This document shows, piece after piece, positions 13,401-24,957 of a DNA stretch of 64,000 nucleotides. The notes beneath the pieces were generated by a model. It saw only the letters and a program-made list of their open reading frames with translations. It searched no databases and was not told where the DNA came from. Position 1 is the first letter of the stretch; every line of letters starts with the position of its first letter. The DNA is from Anopheles merus (taxonomy: Eukaryota > Arthropoda > Insecta > Diptera > Culicidae). The stretch lies in assembly GCF_017562075.2 (NCBI RefSeq), contig NW_024427764.1:1-64000 (forward strand), given 5' to 3'. The position numbers and the translations under genes are program-made.

Positions 13401-15412
13401 TTTAGGTGAGTTTTGTCACCCAGTCGATCGGTGACACTAATCCAATAATGTCTCTATCAGGTGTCGTCAGCATCGTGCATTATTCATTCTATCCATGTGA
13501 CTGGCGACAATTTGAAACGAGCTTGACTTAAGCTTGCACAACAAAATGAAAACAAAAAGATAACATGAAAAACAGCTTGTGATTCAAACAGGTTTGAGGT
13601 TTCTCATGGAGGATCATAAATTATGGCGTTTGGACATCCAGCGAGACGCGTTAATAGAGGCGAAAGTTGAATAAGCATGCCAACAAAGAAGCCAAACCTC
13701 CAAATAAGCAAACCTAACAACTTAAAATTTGATCAAGTTTTTAGATTCAGACTGCATAAATAGTTAAACAGGGTACATTTGTAGTATTTATTTTTGTATT
13801 GTGCTGTGCTGAGATGGTTTTGAAACGATGTGATATAGATGCTACTGTTAACAATTAATAGAAGGAATGGTGAAAACTAGCTTGGTTTCAAACTAACATA
13901 TTGCCATTACAACACATTAATGCAACCAAACCAAGAAAGTATTAGCTAGACTACATTTAATTCGCTTGTAAGTAAAAAAAAACAAAATAAAATGATCTGA
14001 TGGTCCTGCTTCAGACATGCAGTCTCATGCTGTGTGGCATTCGAGTGCAGGCTTGAGTTGGTCTGATTAAATAAAGCATTATCAAATCTAATCTTGTGCT
14101 ACTTCAGCTTTATTGCACACTGTGTAAAAACACTTGGCGACCAGCAGTAACGAAGTGTCGCGAAACAAATTTCATTGATTAAATCATGTGTATCCGACAA
14201 ACGGTTGATGGCTCGACCGGATAAGTTTGTCCACTGTTAAACATGTCTCACTTACAGTCACCCTGATTGTAGCATAATGATCATCCCCTTTGTGCAATGA
14301 TATCCAAAATCATTCAACAGACTCGTAGAATGAGTGTGTTTTTGTTTTAACTTAAGATAATGTAATTGAGCGTTATAGACCAAATAAATACAAACATATC
14401 AAAAATATAATCGCTCCAATAATGCTTATTTTGTCGGAAAATTTATTTAGAACTTTGTTGAAGAGCCTGAAAGATTTAAAGAAAAAAATGTACGAGCTGC
14501 TTTTTTATATCCAATTATTTTACACTTTAGTTCGTTAATCTTATGTTTGAGTAAACGATTGGATATGTATGAGTGAGTAAATATATTTCCGAAGGTAATC
14601 GGTTCCAAAAAACAGAGGTACAGGAAGCTCGTTTCGTCAAACACAGTAGTGCGTGGTGCTGATAAGATAACCCAGAGCCCAACCAAAGCGAAATCAAATC
14701 GACCACGCTGCGTTCAGGCGGACAGCGGGACCGCAGTAGAGCGTAGCAATGGTCTGGACGGTACGACACCATCGTATGAGAGAAGAGGAGGTCTGTGGAT
14801 TGATAATCGATCCAAATAGATAGATAAGACTGATGGAAAAGTTGTCGTATTTTGTTGATCGCATAGCACCTGGATGTAGCTGGAGGTAGCTGGTAAATAG
14901 CAGACGGAAGACAATGTCGGCAGGCAGGGTAGTTTGAGGTCGTAGTTACCGGTGCATGGTTCAGTCAGCTTAGAAAGGTAACGATTGAACACTCATTTTC
15001 AGCGTACGTATCGAGGTTTCCCCTACATGTTGGCTACTATCACTGACAACGAAACGATTGTGGAGAACTGGGACATAACCAAGGGATGGTAAAGAGTGAC
15101 ATTTTATTGTGCATGATTTATGGGTTGCGGATTAAAGTTGATCGATTTGTTGATTATTTGCTTGCACGAGTGGCCGGTACCTTGCCCATCCAAGCCGCTG
15201 CCTCGTGATACGCTGTTTTGTGATACTTTTACCTATGCTAGCGCGTCGCGTATATTACACGCGGCGAGTGATGCAGTAGTATCAAACTCACAGGCATTTA
15301 TCGGTGCCATAATTTGGGGGGACGAAGGTGGGATTTAAAATTTATGGCATGGCTTTTTCGCATGACCAATGGCATTAGCGGTATTTGAATACTTTGCTAC
15401 GGAAACCAGGAC
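10429..15412. other. Unassigned non-coding DNA
   Basis: AT-rich throughout, except patches near 11820-12200 and 14600-15330. The latter has a hairpin-like cgcgtatattacacgcg at 15245-15265. No supported gene or repeat. Confidence 0.45.
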
Positions 15413-15425
15413 GTACTGAAACGTG

Positions 15426-15482
15426 GTTGGTTTGGTTTACTTATTTTTATAGAGACTTTGAGGTCTAGCTCATTCGCCTCTT
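15426..15482 (-). mobile_element. Tiny retroposed unit, copy 1 (~57 bp)
   Basis: A 57-bp insert is flanked by a perfect 13-bp duplication, gtactgaaacgtg, at 15413-15425 and 15483-15495. Read on the minus strand it begins AAGAGGCGAATGAGCTAGAC, continues through CTCAAAGTCTCTATAAAAAT and ends in an A-rich tail. About 47 nt are identical to the copy at 55234. It may be the 3' end of a LINE or a very short SINE. Confidence 0.6.
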
Positions 15483-15495
15483 GTACTGAAACGTG

Positions 15496-18400
15496 TTGGT
15501 AGCATTAGTTCAAATAGGTAATTTGAAACTTATCTTTAATGCGGCATAATCCATCTTGAATAGATCGATGGATTCGCATAGAGTTTTGGGAACAAATATG
15601 ATCGCTTATTAGCTCGAATGATTTTTTCGAACGTATTTTGGAGACACTTTAGCTTCACTTGTTGCTTATGTCAGACCTGCATGTATACGGTTAATGCATT
15701 CAGAGGCAATTCAAAGTCTACATGAATTCGAATGTGTAGGATATTGCAATGTTTGCTTGCTCACTACCATGTGTTTGCGTCTTGTCGTGGAGGAGAGTAC
15801 ATTACGCCCCAGCGGGACCGATGCGTAAAGTAAGCGTGACCTCCACAATTCTCGCTGTCACATAAACGTCACCGCGCGTTATTTATGTACCGAAACACTC
15901 AATTAGGCTTAATTTAAAAATAACCGAAATATCACCACACGCTCACTAGAGCTTGAATAAATTGCTACGTCTTCTACGGCGAACAATTGCTACCACTAAG
16001 TGGAACTTAGCTCTACGAATGATGTTCGTTGAAATCATCAATAAGATGCACATATAAAATATAAATTCCAATCAAATGAGATATATCAATGTAACTGATC
16101 AAATCTCAGTTGATAATATAAGTTAAAAAAAATATTTTTAAAAATTTTGAATAAATTTCATCGATACGGTAGTTAACCAGAACTTTAAGATAGCCATTTA
16201 CCAAAAACTAGTTCTATTGTTTAAATAATGATATCATTTCAGATGTGGGCTAATGTAAACATAATCGGCAACCATTCGCTGAACAATAAGCAATACGATC
16301 ATATGTCTAACAACATATTTATGATTTATTATTATTTGCAATGTTTATTATTACATATTTTTTAGCTAGGTAAAATTAATTTCGTACGTTTGTGTACGCT
16401 ATACATGATTTTATAGACCACTGCGTCTAAACGAAGAAATGGATGGTCAAATTAGTTACAGAAGACAATAATACTTAGTATTTTGAGTAAATAAAGGAAA
16501 TTATTGTTGAATTGCATAAATAGGATAACGATTCAAATGAACATGTTATACTGATGTATGCAAAAAGAGTGAGGCTTCAATCGGATCTTTTTTTGCTTCC
16601 AGTCACCTTCAGACAAGATAAACTGTATGACGGTACAGAGAAGTGAAGAGTAAGTGAATCTCGTATATATAAGGAAAAAAAAACATGGGTATTGACTTCT
16701 ACACTGAAGTGAGGGACTTTTCCACTTCATAGTCATAATCGACACTGCTTGAGGTGCTCGAAATGACTCGACCAAAAGAAAGATGATCTGAGTAAACGAA
16801 TGGATAGGGTTGTATTTGCAACGTTGAGACATGACGTATGTAAGTTGCACCAGTGATGCCATAACGTCCGTTATCCGAAAATTAAGAATATTAATAGACC
16901 GAACGGAGAGACGATACGTAAAGCAATCCATATGGTGCAATCCAGCAACAAGCGTATGCGCTGGTGGTTTGGTATCTGCGTAGCATGTGCTCTTAGGGAG
17001 AGTCATTTTGTCGAGTAGGTTTCAAAAGCTGCTTGAACGGTTTTTAGTTTTCTGATTTGACAGGCAAAGATGTTGAATGCAAAAACAAAATGTAAAAAAT
17101 CCGACTAATATTGGAATCACGCTGTAAGGTATTAGGTAGTTCAATGATGTGCTGTCAAACTGATTGGTTGAATGGAGTTTTAACAAGTACTGTAGTTGTT
17201 GTTCTTGGAGTTAATGTCATCACTGCGCGATTGCTGAGAAGTAGCTATGCAGATACTTCAATGAAACAATTCTGGTAGATTGTTTTAACATACTTTTAAA
17301 ACACATGACAAGTAGGAGTGACTTATGAAAGTAGTTTTAATTGCTGAAAATACTACTGGCACGATGTTATTCCCCTCCCCGGAATCGACAGTTTTTAGTA
17401 ATATACATCATAATTCTTTCATAAAGATATCAGTAAAAAGGATTAATTTTGCACTGACTATTGACAAACGTGTTCTGAAATGATAAGATAGTCAAGTTAA
17501 AGGAGGTGTAACTGTGATTAAAAAAATCCCAGTACTACATCTCTGCCAGAAAAAAAAATTAAAAAAGATGCAATTAAAAATCCATTTCCTGTCTCAATGT
17601 CAAATGTATCCTACCATCGTTTTATCCACCTCGATCATTCCAATCTTTTTCATTGATGCTACTTTTAGGTGATGAATTATTCTTCGAAAATAAACAATAA
17701 ATCAATAACTTTTGTCAGATTGTATAGTGGTGGTCGTTATCAGTGGTAAACTGGTTCAATTTGTGGGCACGTTTCAATCGTGGTCCATGAATTGGTAAAG
17801 AAAAAAGTAATCCGATGTTTCTTGTTGAGAAATATTGCTCATTTTTTATTAATTTACTACTCTTCGGGAATCAGATGTCAATGTAAGTTGGATTATGACT
17901 ATTGCTTGCCTTGTTAATATTAAGTATTTCTGATCCACAATACAATTTTAAACACTTTATTATTCGGCCAATATAACAGATGTACTTATTCTTACATTGA
18001 ATATAAAACAAATACGTTTAAATTTTATACAAGATAATGAAAAATTAAACATGCATTTATTAACAGTAAAACGACCCCACACAGTAGATATTATTGTTGT
18101 CATTTTATCAACGCAGAAGATAGTGAGTTTTTGGTGAAATACTCGAATAGGTGATTAAATGCACTCAGCTTGTCAGATTGTGTATGATTGATGGATTTTG
18201 ATAATAGATGATGCTTTATTTCAACCATATATGACGAGTCGAGAACTTTTCCTAAGATAGAAGGCGTTCGAAGTAACATCGCAATATGGAGGAATTTACT
18301 TCGAAAACTATTGAGAAATAGATGAAATGAAATGTAATATTCAGTGTGTGATAAGTAATTGGAAAAGTTTAATGGTTAAACAATATCATGCTTGCTTGTG

Positions 18401-19077
18401 CATTTATCCGTATTAAACGAACTCCTCAACGCTAGTTGTGTCAGCTATCTCATTCGTATTGTCTGGCGGCAAATAGGCTGAAAAGCTGTGAAGCCGGTAA
18501 TAAAGTTAATATGACATTATTTATTGCTTTGCAAAACTCGGTTTGTTTTATCGTGCATCTGTGGATAGTGACACTTCTTGCGTAAGGTTTATTATAAGTT
18601 TTATCAAAACCCCTTTCTTTATAGAGGATCGTTCAATGTCTTTGCAAGGTGTTTTAACATTGCCAAACAAGATTCTTGTAAATGTCGCGAGACCGATACC
18701 ATACGCAGAGGCAAGCAAAGGAAATAAAAACAAACAAGTTCTTTCCACGCACAGCTAGTTAAGTTGCAAGAAACAGGTTAGCGTTGAACCAGATGAAGCC
18801 ATAAATCGATAAAAGCAGCAAAGACATGAAGGTGCTGGTGAATGGTGAGAATTCCTATCACCTGGTTTATTTAGATACATGTTGGGGTATTCGTATGAAT
18901 GTTATATTTACTACGTATTTTGTTTAAATTTAAGTTAATAATTTTGTCACGGGAGGTTTTTGAAATAGTTTGATCAATTATTGAGTATGCATTACATTAG
19001 CACGAGTATTTTCAATAAAAAAATGAAACAAAAAGCTGTTTTCTTGTTGATTACAGTTATTTCATTATGAGGGAAGT
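15496..19077. other. Unassigned non-coding DNA
   Basis: A 157-codon minus-strand frame at 16533-17006 starts well but has no recognisable domain and is within chance length. ATGAAGGTGCTGGTGAATG|GTGAGA at 18827-18850 resembles a first coding exon with a donor, without further support. Confidence 0.45.
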
Positions 19078-19089
19078 GAAAAACGACAC

Positions 19090-19316
19090 GACACCAGACG
19101 GGGCCGGTCTGGTGGTACAGTCGTCAAATCGTACGACTGGCATGTTGTTAGCCCGTCATGGGCTCAAGTCCCGAATAGACCGTGCCCCCATACGTAGGAC
19201 TGACTATCTTGCTATGGTAATAAAAAGTCACTGAAAGCCAAGCTCACTTCACTAGTGGGTACAGGCAGGCCTTGACCGACAGCGGTTGTTGTGCCAAAGA
19301 AGAAGAAGAAGAAGAA
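19090..19316 (+). mobile_element. SINE-A copy 2
   Basis: A near full-length copy begins GGGGCCGGTCTGGTGGTACA with the A-box region, then GGGCTCAAGTCCC (B-box variant), and ends in (GAA)n. A perfect 12-bp duplication, gaaaaacgacac, flanks it at 19078-19089 and 19317-19328. Eleven bases between the left duplication and the recognisable head are not seen in other copies. Confidence 0.8.
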
Positions 19317-21147
19317 GAAAAACGACACATCATCGGATACACGTGTTGCTACAGAGCAGCGAAGAAATGTAAATACATAATTGAAAGACATGTGAAGCAT
19401 GGAACGTGCTGCAAATTGTTAATGATTTACTTTCAGAGAAACAGGGGAAACGAGAGCTGCTCGAATTGTTTTATTTCAGGAAGATAAAAACGAGCCTACC
19501 AAGTTGGGTAAGTCGTTAGTATTGTAAGAGAACATTGTCAACCGTCCGATTTGCTTGGACTTGAGTCGCTAAACCTGTACTTTCCGTTTTTTGTAAAGAA
19601 AACTAATAAAGACTTCCAATTGATTCTGGATATTTTCATGGTTATGTATCATTATAGCCCTTATATTGTGTTTTTTATGCTTACTTTTTTTTCTTTTGCA
19701 CTTCAGAAATCTTCATCCATTACCTAACCTAACCCATGATTGTGTGTGTGTGTGCAAATCTTTTGATAAAAATCATAACTAGTTTGCCGTTCGTCAAATT
19801 GTCAAATCGTGGACATCTCTTCGTATGATGACTTGAACCTTTGTTCATTACAGAACCTGTTTGATGAGACTCTTCAACCACATCAAAAATGGGCATTGTT
19901 TGTCACGTCCATACAATCTCCGTTTAAAATGTCTTATAAACTAATGAACGATACAGTTTCATTCGCTCGTTGCATTAAACATTTTGCACTTATTTGGTGC
20001 ACTTCCTTAGTCGTGTTCCATTTCATTAACGAAGTAGTTCATGGGCTCCCCAAGATGGACTTATAGCAGCTATCAATGAAGAAAAACCGAGTCGAGTTAG
20101 TCATCGCATTTTGCGACATGTTTCATCAATAACAAACCTAATATGAAATGTGTTGAACCTGTTTTTTTTTCTTGAGAGAACACTGACATTTATTGACATT
20201 GGTGCAACGATAAAGTTGGCACTCTTTCCCACAGTTTTGAAATTTATGAAAAATAAATGCACTGAATTAGCTATTAATTATTAAAATGAACAAAAATGTG
20301 CATTGAAGTGCATTTTTACATTTGTTTTGTTTTTTAGAACGGTTTTTCTGTTCCGGTTTGTTTGGCAAAAAAAACTATCGTTAACCAACAGAAAAAAAGA
20401 AAAAAAAATTACATGACGATAATACAAGCAATCATAAGGGAAGAGCAACCTTCCTAGAGTCTTTAGAGTAATTGCTAGAAGAGTGTTTGCATGGAATTAT
20501 TTATTATTACCATTTGTAGTAGTGTAATCGTTAACGACATTTTAATTGCAGCTCGTTAAAGTATATCGGTTTCTGCGTCTGGCTTATTGATTATGTGAAG
20601 ATAATTTCAGGAAAATGTATGGAAAATTGCTAGTAATCAAGTTATTAAAGGTTGTGAAAATATGTGACATCATTGACGCGCTTTCTAAAAGTGATAGATA
20701 CTTATTGAGACCATTCAGAGAAATATACATGGAATATTTGTACATATGTACTCACAATATTTTTATAGCTTGTATAATATGTATTTTTTAATTATACTTC
20801 TTTATTTTTCATTAGGGTAATAGTGTTTTATGTTAAGATTATTTGAAAAAAAAAAACAATTAAAAATGTATTTTTCATTTTATTTCAATTCAACCACGAA
20901 GCTTGCTACAGTAACGGTCCATATGAAGCTTGAACGAGCATGTTTTTTATTCGTACAAGTTTATGATTGTACCACGGAATCGCCTCTAAAAAACTCCATT
21001 CTACCTGAATTGAATAGTGGAAAATCTTAATGCGTTGATTGAAATATTTAAAAAAAAAACAGATCTTGTATAGAGCCTTTTTTCAGTAACATGTAAGACG
21101 ATACATTATTCAGGATGGTTTATAGATATTCAGACTGCTACCCATTA

Positions 21148-21170
21148 TTACATTACATTACATTACATTA
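21148..21170. repeat. (ATTAC)n pentanucleotide repeat
   Basis: Four to five perfect ATTAC units, flanked on both sides by CCCATTAT. Confidence 0.9.
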
Positions 21171-21650
21171 CCCATTATTTCATTCTTGCTATGACACATA
21201 ATAGAGAATATAAGTGTCATAATAAGTTTAAGATATAGCAAATTGAATGTGTAAGGTGACCCTACCCATCGTTTGCTTTATTTTACGCACGTATTTATTG
21301 TAAATTGTATAAATATTGAAAACAATGTTTTTATTGTTGGATGTAATTCTTTTACAATACAATATTCAAGTTATAGCTAAATGATGTTAGTATAACTAGT
21401 TGAATGTGATGACACAAAGTGTTACTGGTTTCTCAAATAGAAGAAATTGTTGTAAGAATATGAGTGCGTTTTGCAACCCGTGACGTAACATGAGATAGTG
21501 TGTTAAAATAATTAATTCCGTGTCACTCTTGAATGTGTGAGCAATCAGTGAACTTCATGAAGGACAGTAAAATATCGTTATTTGGATAGCTCGAAATGAT
21601 CGCTTGGGTAGAATCATACTGTGAAAACTTGCAAAATGCTATACATTGAA

Positions 21651-21664
21651 CGTAGATGGCGCGC
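21651..21664 (+). promoter_or_regulatory. Single CTCF-like core
   Basis: CGTAGATGGCGCGC shares the TAGATGGCGC core with the 55429 site. The upstream half of the consensus is weak. Confidence 0.22.
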
Positions 21665-21794
21665 AACAGAATGATTTGTGCTAAAAGACAGTGGAATAAA
21701 AAATATACATATCCTTTTAAATAAATTTTCTAACCTAACATTTCAACATCCAGAAGCTTGCTTTGGAATTTAATTTAATAAATACTTCTTCTTT

Positions 21795-21905
21795 ATTTTT
21801 TTTTCTTTTTGGCGTAATGACCTACGCGGTCATACCGGCCTATACAAGATTTCGTAACTTATTGCCACGCGAGAAGACGACAATACTACGGGATACCTCC
21901 CAACA
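21795..21905 (-). mobile_element. SINE-C 3' fragment
   Basis: The terminal motif GCGTAATGACCTACGCGGTC after a T-rich run matches the 3' end of the SINE-C at 45490-45652 (minus orientation). A diverged body follows to about CGGGATACCTCCC; the head is absent. Confidence 0.5.
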
Positions 21906-23385
21906 TAAAACTAAATACTTATTTATTTGAAATTTTATTTCTTCATTACATCAGCAAAATTATAGTTCTGTTGCTGATGTATTTAAAACATTTGTAATGA
22001 GCAAGCTATGGGTTTTTTTTTAATTAACTAATTATTGAAACATGAAAATGTTTTGTTTAAGGCAGAGATGTCAAACTGGTAGCCCGTGACCGCTTGATTC
22101 AAAATTTATTTGTAGAAGCATTTCTGCTTCTATAGGACAAATCAGTTAATTCCGAACACCTGAAATATGATGAGATGTTCAACTTGGCAGGCTTCTCTAC
22201 TAATTGTCAGACAACGCAATGCAACGTCATAAAACATCGTCGGTGTTTTATCATACCTTTTTTCTAAACATGTATGCACAAAAAGATAAAAATTCCAAAA
22301 ACTGTTGGAGTTATACACAAAATGTTTATTTTAATGAAAATGAGCATTCAATTCCGGTTAATTTTTAATAAAATATATAAAAAATAATGAAAATTAATAT
22401 TACCTTCCCTTTGCAGAAACTCATTAGAAGCCAGTATGTGATGAACATTTGTAAAGAAACAACTCGCGTTTTACCTTCAAACTCACAGAAAACCGTGAAT
22501 GTTCGGGAGTATCTTTCCCAAAAATGTATGTGGTTTTGAAACATTCTTGTTTTATTTTTAAGCAATCAATCTAGGTACTTGGTGACCAAAAAAAAATCAA
22601 TTTCTATAAGAAAAAGTCTGAGGATACTTAACAAAATCACTAAACCAACAGAAATTAAAAACGCAAGCACGCAAACTATTTGGCATATTATTTTGGGAAC
22701 ACCTCGTTAGGTATGGTTAGAGCAGCCTAGAACATTATACTTCTGCAAAACGATTAGAAAAAAGATAAAATCAGATTTTAGTACAAACACGTGTTACTTT
22801 TGATATGATGTTACAAATAATCTCAAGCTTTCCATCACATTTCTAAGCTACCAAGACCTGATTGATTATGAAGAAAGTGATTATATCATGTGGGCTTATA
22901 ACTCTGTTTTTGGTCGCCAAAATGAATGAGAGTTTCTATGAAAGGACACATTGCAGTCCCCGACTGTCAATTGAAGATTTGTCCAAGACTGGACTGGACT
23001 GGACGAACCGATCTGTATTAATTTATGGACCTTGAGCAGCATCAAAAGTACGAATTCACTGTTTTTAGCGTACGTAAATAATTTTCACAATCAATACCAG
23101 CACAAAAATTTTGATAATCAAAATGACATCAATATACACATAAAATTTGCTATTCTGTATTGGATAAATCAATGTAGTAAGCTTGACGTACTAAATCTTG
23201 TTAGTTTTTAGTTGTCCAATTGAAAAAAATCTGCTAAAGTTTTTTTTTACTTTCTTTAGATCAAAGTTTTAACTATTGCAACCTAACTGTTATCCCAAAA
23301 AAAATGAAAAAAAAGAATAAACTATTTTAATTTTTTTATTTTAAACTAAATAAATCAGTAAACTAAAAAATAAATATATATATAC

Positions 23386-23586
23386 AGCCGGTCTCATGGT
23401 ACAGTCGTCAACTCGTACGACTTAATAACATGCCCGTCATGGGTTCAAGCCCCAAATAGACCGTGCCGCCATACGTAGGACTGACTATCCTGCTATGGGG
23501 GAAATCATAAGTCACTGAAAGCCAACCCCACAAGTGGGTTGGTAGGCCTTGACCGGCATCGGTTGTTGAGCCAAAGAAGAAGAAGA

Positions 23587-23589
<3 letters not shown>
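23386..23589 (+). mobile_element. SINE-A copy 3, inside a hAT-like element
   Basis: A full-length copy from AGCCGGTCTCATGGTACAG to the (GAA)n tail. It is followed directly by about 60 bp of (AT)n and preceded by a short AT run, so its target duplication is hidden in simple repeat. It is very similar to copy 4, 66 bp downstream. Confidence 0.8.

Positions 23590-23650
<61 letters not shown>
23590..23650. repeat. (AT)n microsatellite between two SINE-A copies
   Basis: Continuous AT directly after the GAA tail of SINE-A copy 3; SINE-A copy 4 inserted at its right edge. Confidence 0.95.
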
Positions 23651-23652
<2 letters not shown>

Positions 23653-23655
23653 TAT

Positions 23656-23849
23656 AGCCGGTCTCATGGTACAGTCGTCAACTCGTATGACTTAACAACA
23701 TGCCCGTCATGGGTTCAAGCCCCAAATAGACCGTGCCGCCATACTATCCTGCTATGGGGGGAAATCAATAAGTCACCGAAAGCCAACCCCACAAGTGTGT
23801 TGGCAGGCCTTGACCGGCATCGGTTGTTGAGCCAAAGAAGAAGAAGAAG
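23656..23849 (+). mobile_element. SINE-A copy 4, inserted at the edge of the (AT)n tract
   Basis: Same orientation as copy 3. An 11-bp duplication, atatatcatat, is present at 23645-23655 and 23850-23860, which shows an independent insertion and not a tandem duplication of copy 3. It lacks about 12 nt (the CGTAGGACTGA segment) in the central region. Confidence 0.8.
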
Positions 23850-23921
23850 ATATATCATATAAAAACTAGGCTATTTTCAGTAGCATTTTGGCTCGCGGGT
23901 TTGACATCACTGGTTTAAATA

Positions 23922-24305
23922 CAGGCGTCCCCCGAGTTACGACCCTCTCGAGTTACGACGATTCGCAGATACGACGATTTTGATTTTGACATTGAAAAGT
24001 TGTCATCGAGAAGAAATTGATGTATATTTTTGAATTTCCGAGCTGATTACCGTTACACACACATTTCCAAAGATTCCACAACTACCCGATATTGAATATC
24101 TATATCGTGTAAACGACTTTTTGTGTAAAATTTATACATTATCGAACATTATTTCAAATAAAAACACGATATAATAGATTTCGACTCTTCAACTTCGGTT
24201 ATAAACTTTACATTGACAATTATTCGACATACGACTTTTTCGACTTACGCCTTGCGTTGGGACTTTTTTCGGTCCCAAATACAGTCGTATCTCGGGGGAC
24301 ACCTG
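23922..24305 (+). mobile_element. pogo/Tigger-like MITE, subfamily I, copy 1 (384 bp)
   Basis: Ends CAGGCGTCCCCCGAGTTACG and CAGGTGTCCCCCGAGATACG (reverse complement) form a long inverted repeat, flanked by TA dinucleotides at 23920-23921 and 24306-24307. CAG ends with a TA target are typical of the pogo/Tigger branch of Tc1/mariner. No transposase is present. Confidence 0.72.
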
Positions 24306-24307
24306 TA

Positions 24308-24856
24308 AAGGTTTTTTGCACCTTTTCCAGATAGAGAAGTGAGCAATTGTCATACATTCTGTAAATCTTCTATTATTCGAAACATCTGTTTTAAATAATG
24401 TTGTGTCGATAAAAATCTATGAATAGCACTTTAATGATTGGTATTATATACAGTTTTTAAATCATATATAATTTTTCAGATCGACTGCAAAAATTGCTTA
24501 CAATAACTTTGTCATTGTCTTAAAATAACGATTATTGTCACAATATTTGTAAATGGATGTTAGCTTTTTCCCTTTAGTTCCTTGTATTTCAAACTGATCT
24601 GTAGACAACAACAAAAACGTTGAAAGTTGTGAAGAAGACTTTAAACACAAAGTGAAGGATTACTAAATTAAATATATACATAATATAAGAAACTTATTTG
24701 GGAATGTACAACGTGTTCTCTTTTCATCGTAAAACCCATGAAGTTTTCCCCATTTCATATCTGTTCCCGTTCTAGTCAGTCTCGTTTCCGGCAATATAAG
24801 GAAGTATATTTCTAGGCTAGGTTCTACAAACGGGTAATGCATTTTTGCTATGCTAC
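24308..24856. other. Unassigned AT-rich DNA
   Basis: Nothing recognisable between the pogo-like MITE and the candidate minus-strand exon. Confidence 0.45.
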
Positions 24857-24957
24857 CTAAACTTGAAATCCATCATGCTGGTTGTTTCCGCTTATGCATC
24901 GACGCTTTGCCTTCACACGGATACAATTTAAATGAATCGCTACAACCACACGCAAAC
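24857..24957 (-). CDS. Candidate terminal minus-strand exon
   Basis: A very good acceptor (CAGTTTTTGCTTTTTTGCAG) on the minus strand precedes GTTTGCGTG. In the frame that takes two bases at the start, the exon encodes 32 residues (LRVVVAIHLNCIRVKAKRRC at the start, ..HDGFQV at the end) and stops at TAG 24857-24859. A second frame also gives a short terminal exon. This phase matches the donor of the 26698-26750 segment. No family is recognised, so this remains a hypothesis. Confidence 0.18.

Larger units (their letters stand above)
19329..22054. other. Unassigned AT-rich DNA with a SINE-C fragment
   Basis: Long A/T runs, the ATTAC repeat, one CTCF-like core and the SINE-C fragment. No coding signal. 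Confidence 0.45.
22063..23912. mobile_element. hAT-like element carrying two nested SINEs
   Basis: The left end reads CAGAGATGTCAAACTGGTAG; the right end, reverse-complemented, reads CAGTGATGTCAAACCCGCGA, a 14-bp inverted repeat with one mismatch. The flanks gtttaagg (left) and gtttaaat (right) agree at six of eight positions, consistent with an old 8-bp duplication. No transposase frame is visible. SINE-A copies 3 and 4 and an (AT)n tract lie inside, so the original element was about 1.4 kb or less. Confidence 0.6.

Noticed and set aside
16533..17006. 157-codon minus-strand frame
   Set aside because: Length is what chance allows in 64 kb of AT-rich sequence; no domain, splice or context support.
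18827..18850. ATGAAGGTGCTGGTGAATG followed by GTGAGA, like a first coding exon
   Set aside because: Only six codons, with no downstream exon I could connect.
23408..23862. Overlapping open frames on both strands across SINE copies and (AT)n
   Set aside because: Same peptide fragments recur at each SINE-A copy; they are frames through a non-coding retroposon and simple repeat.
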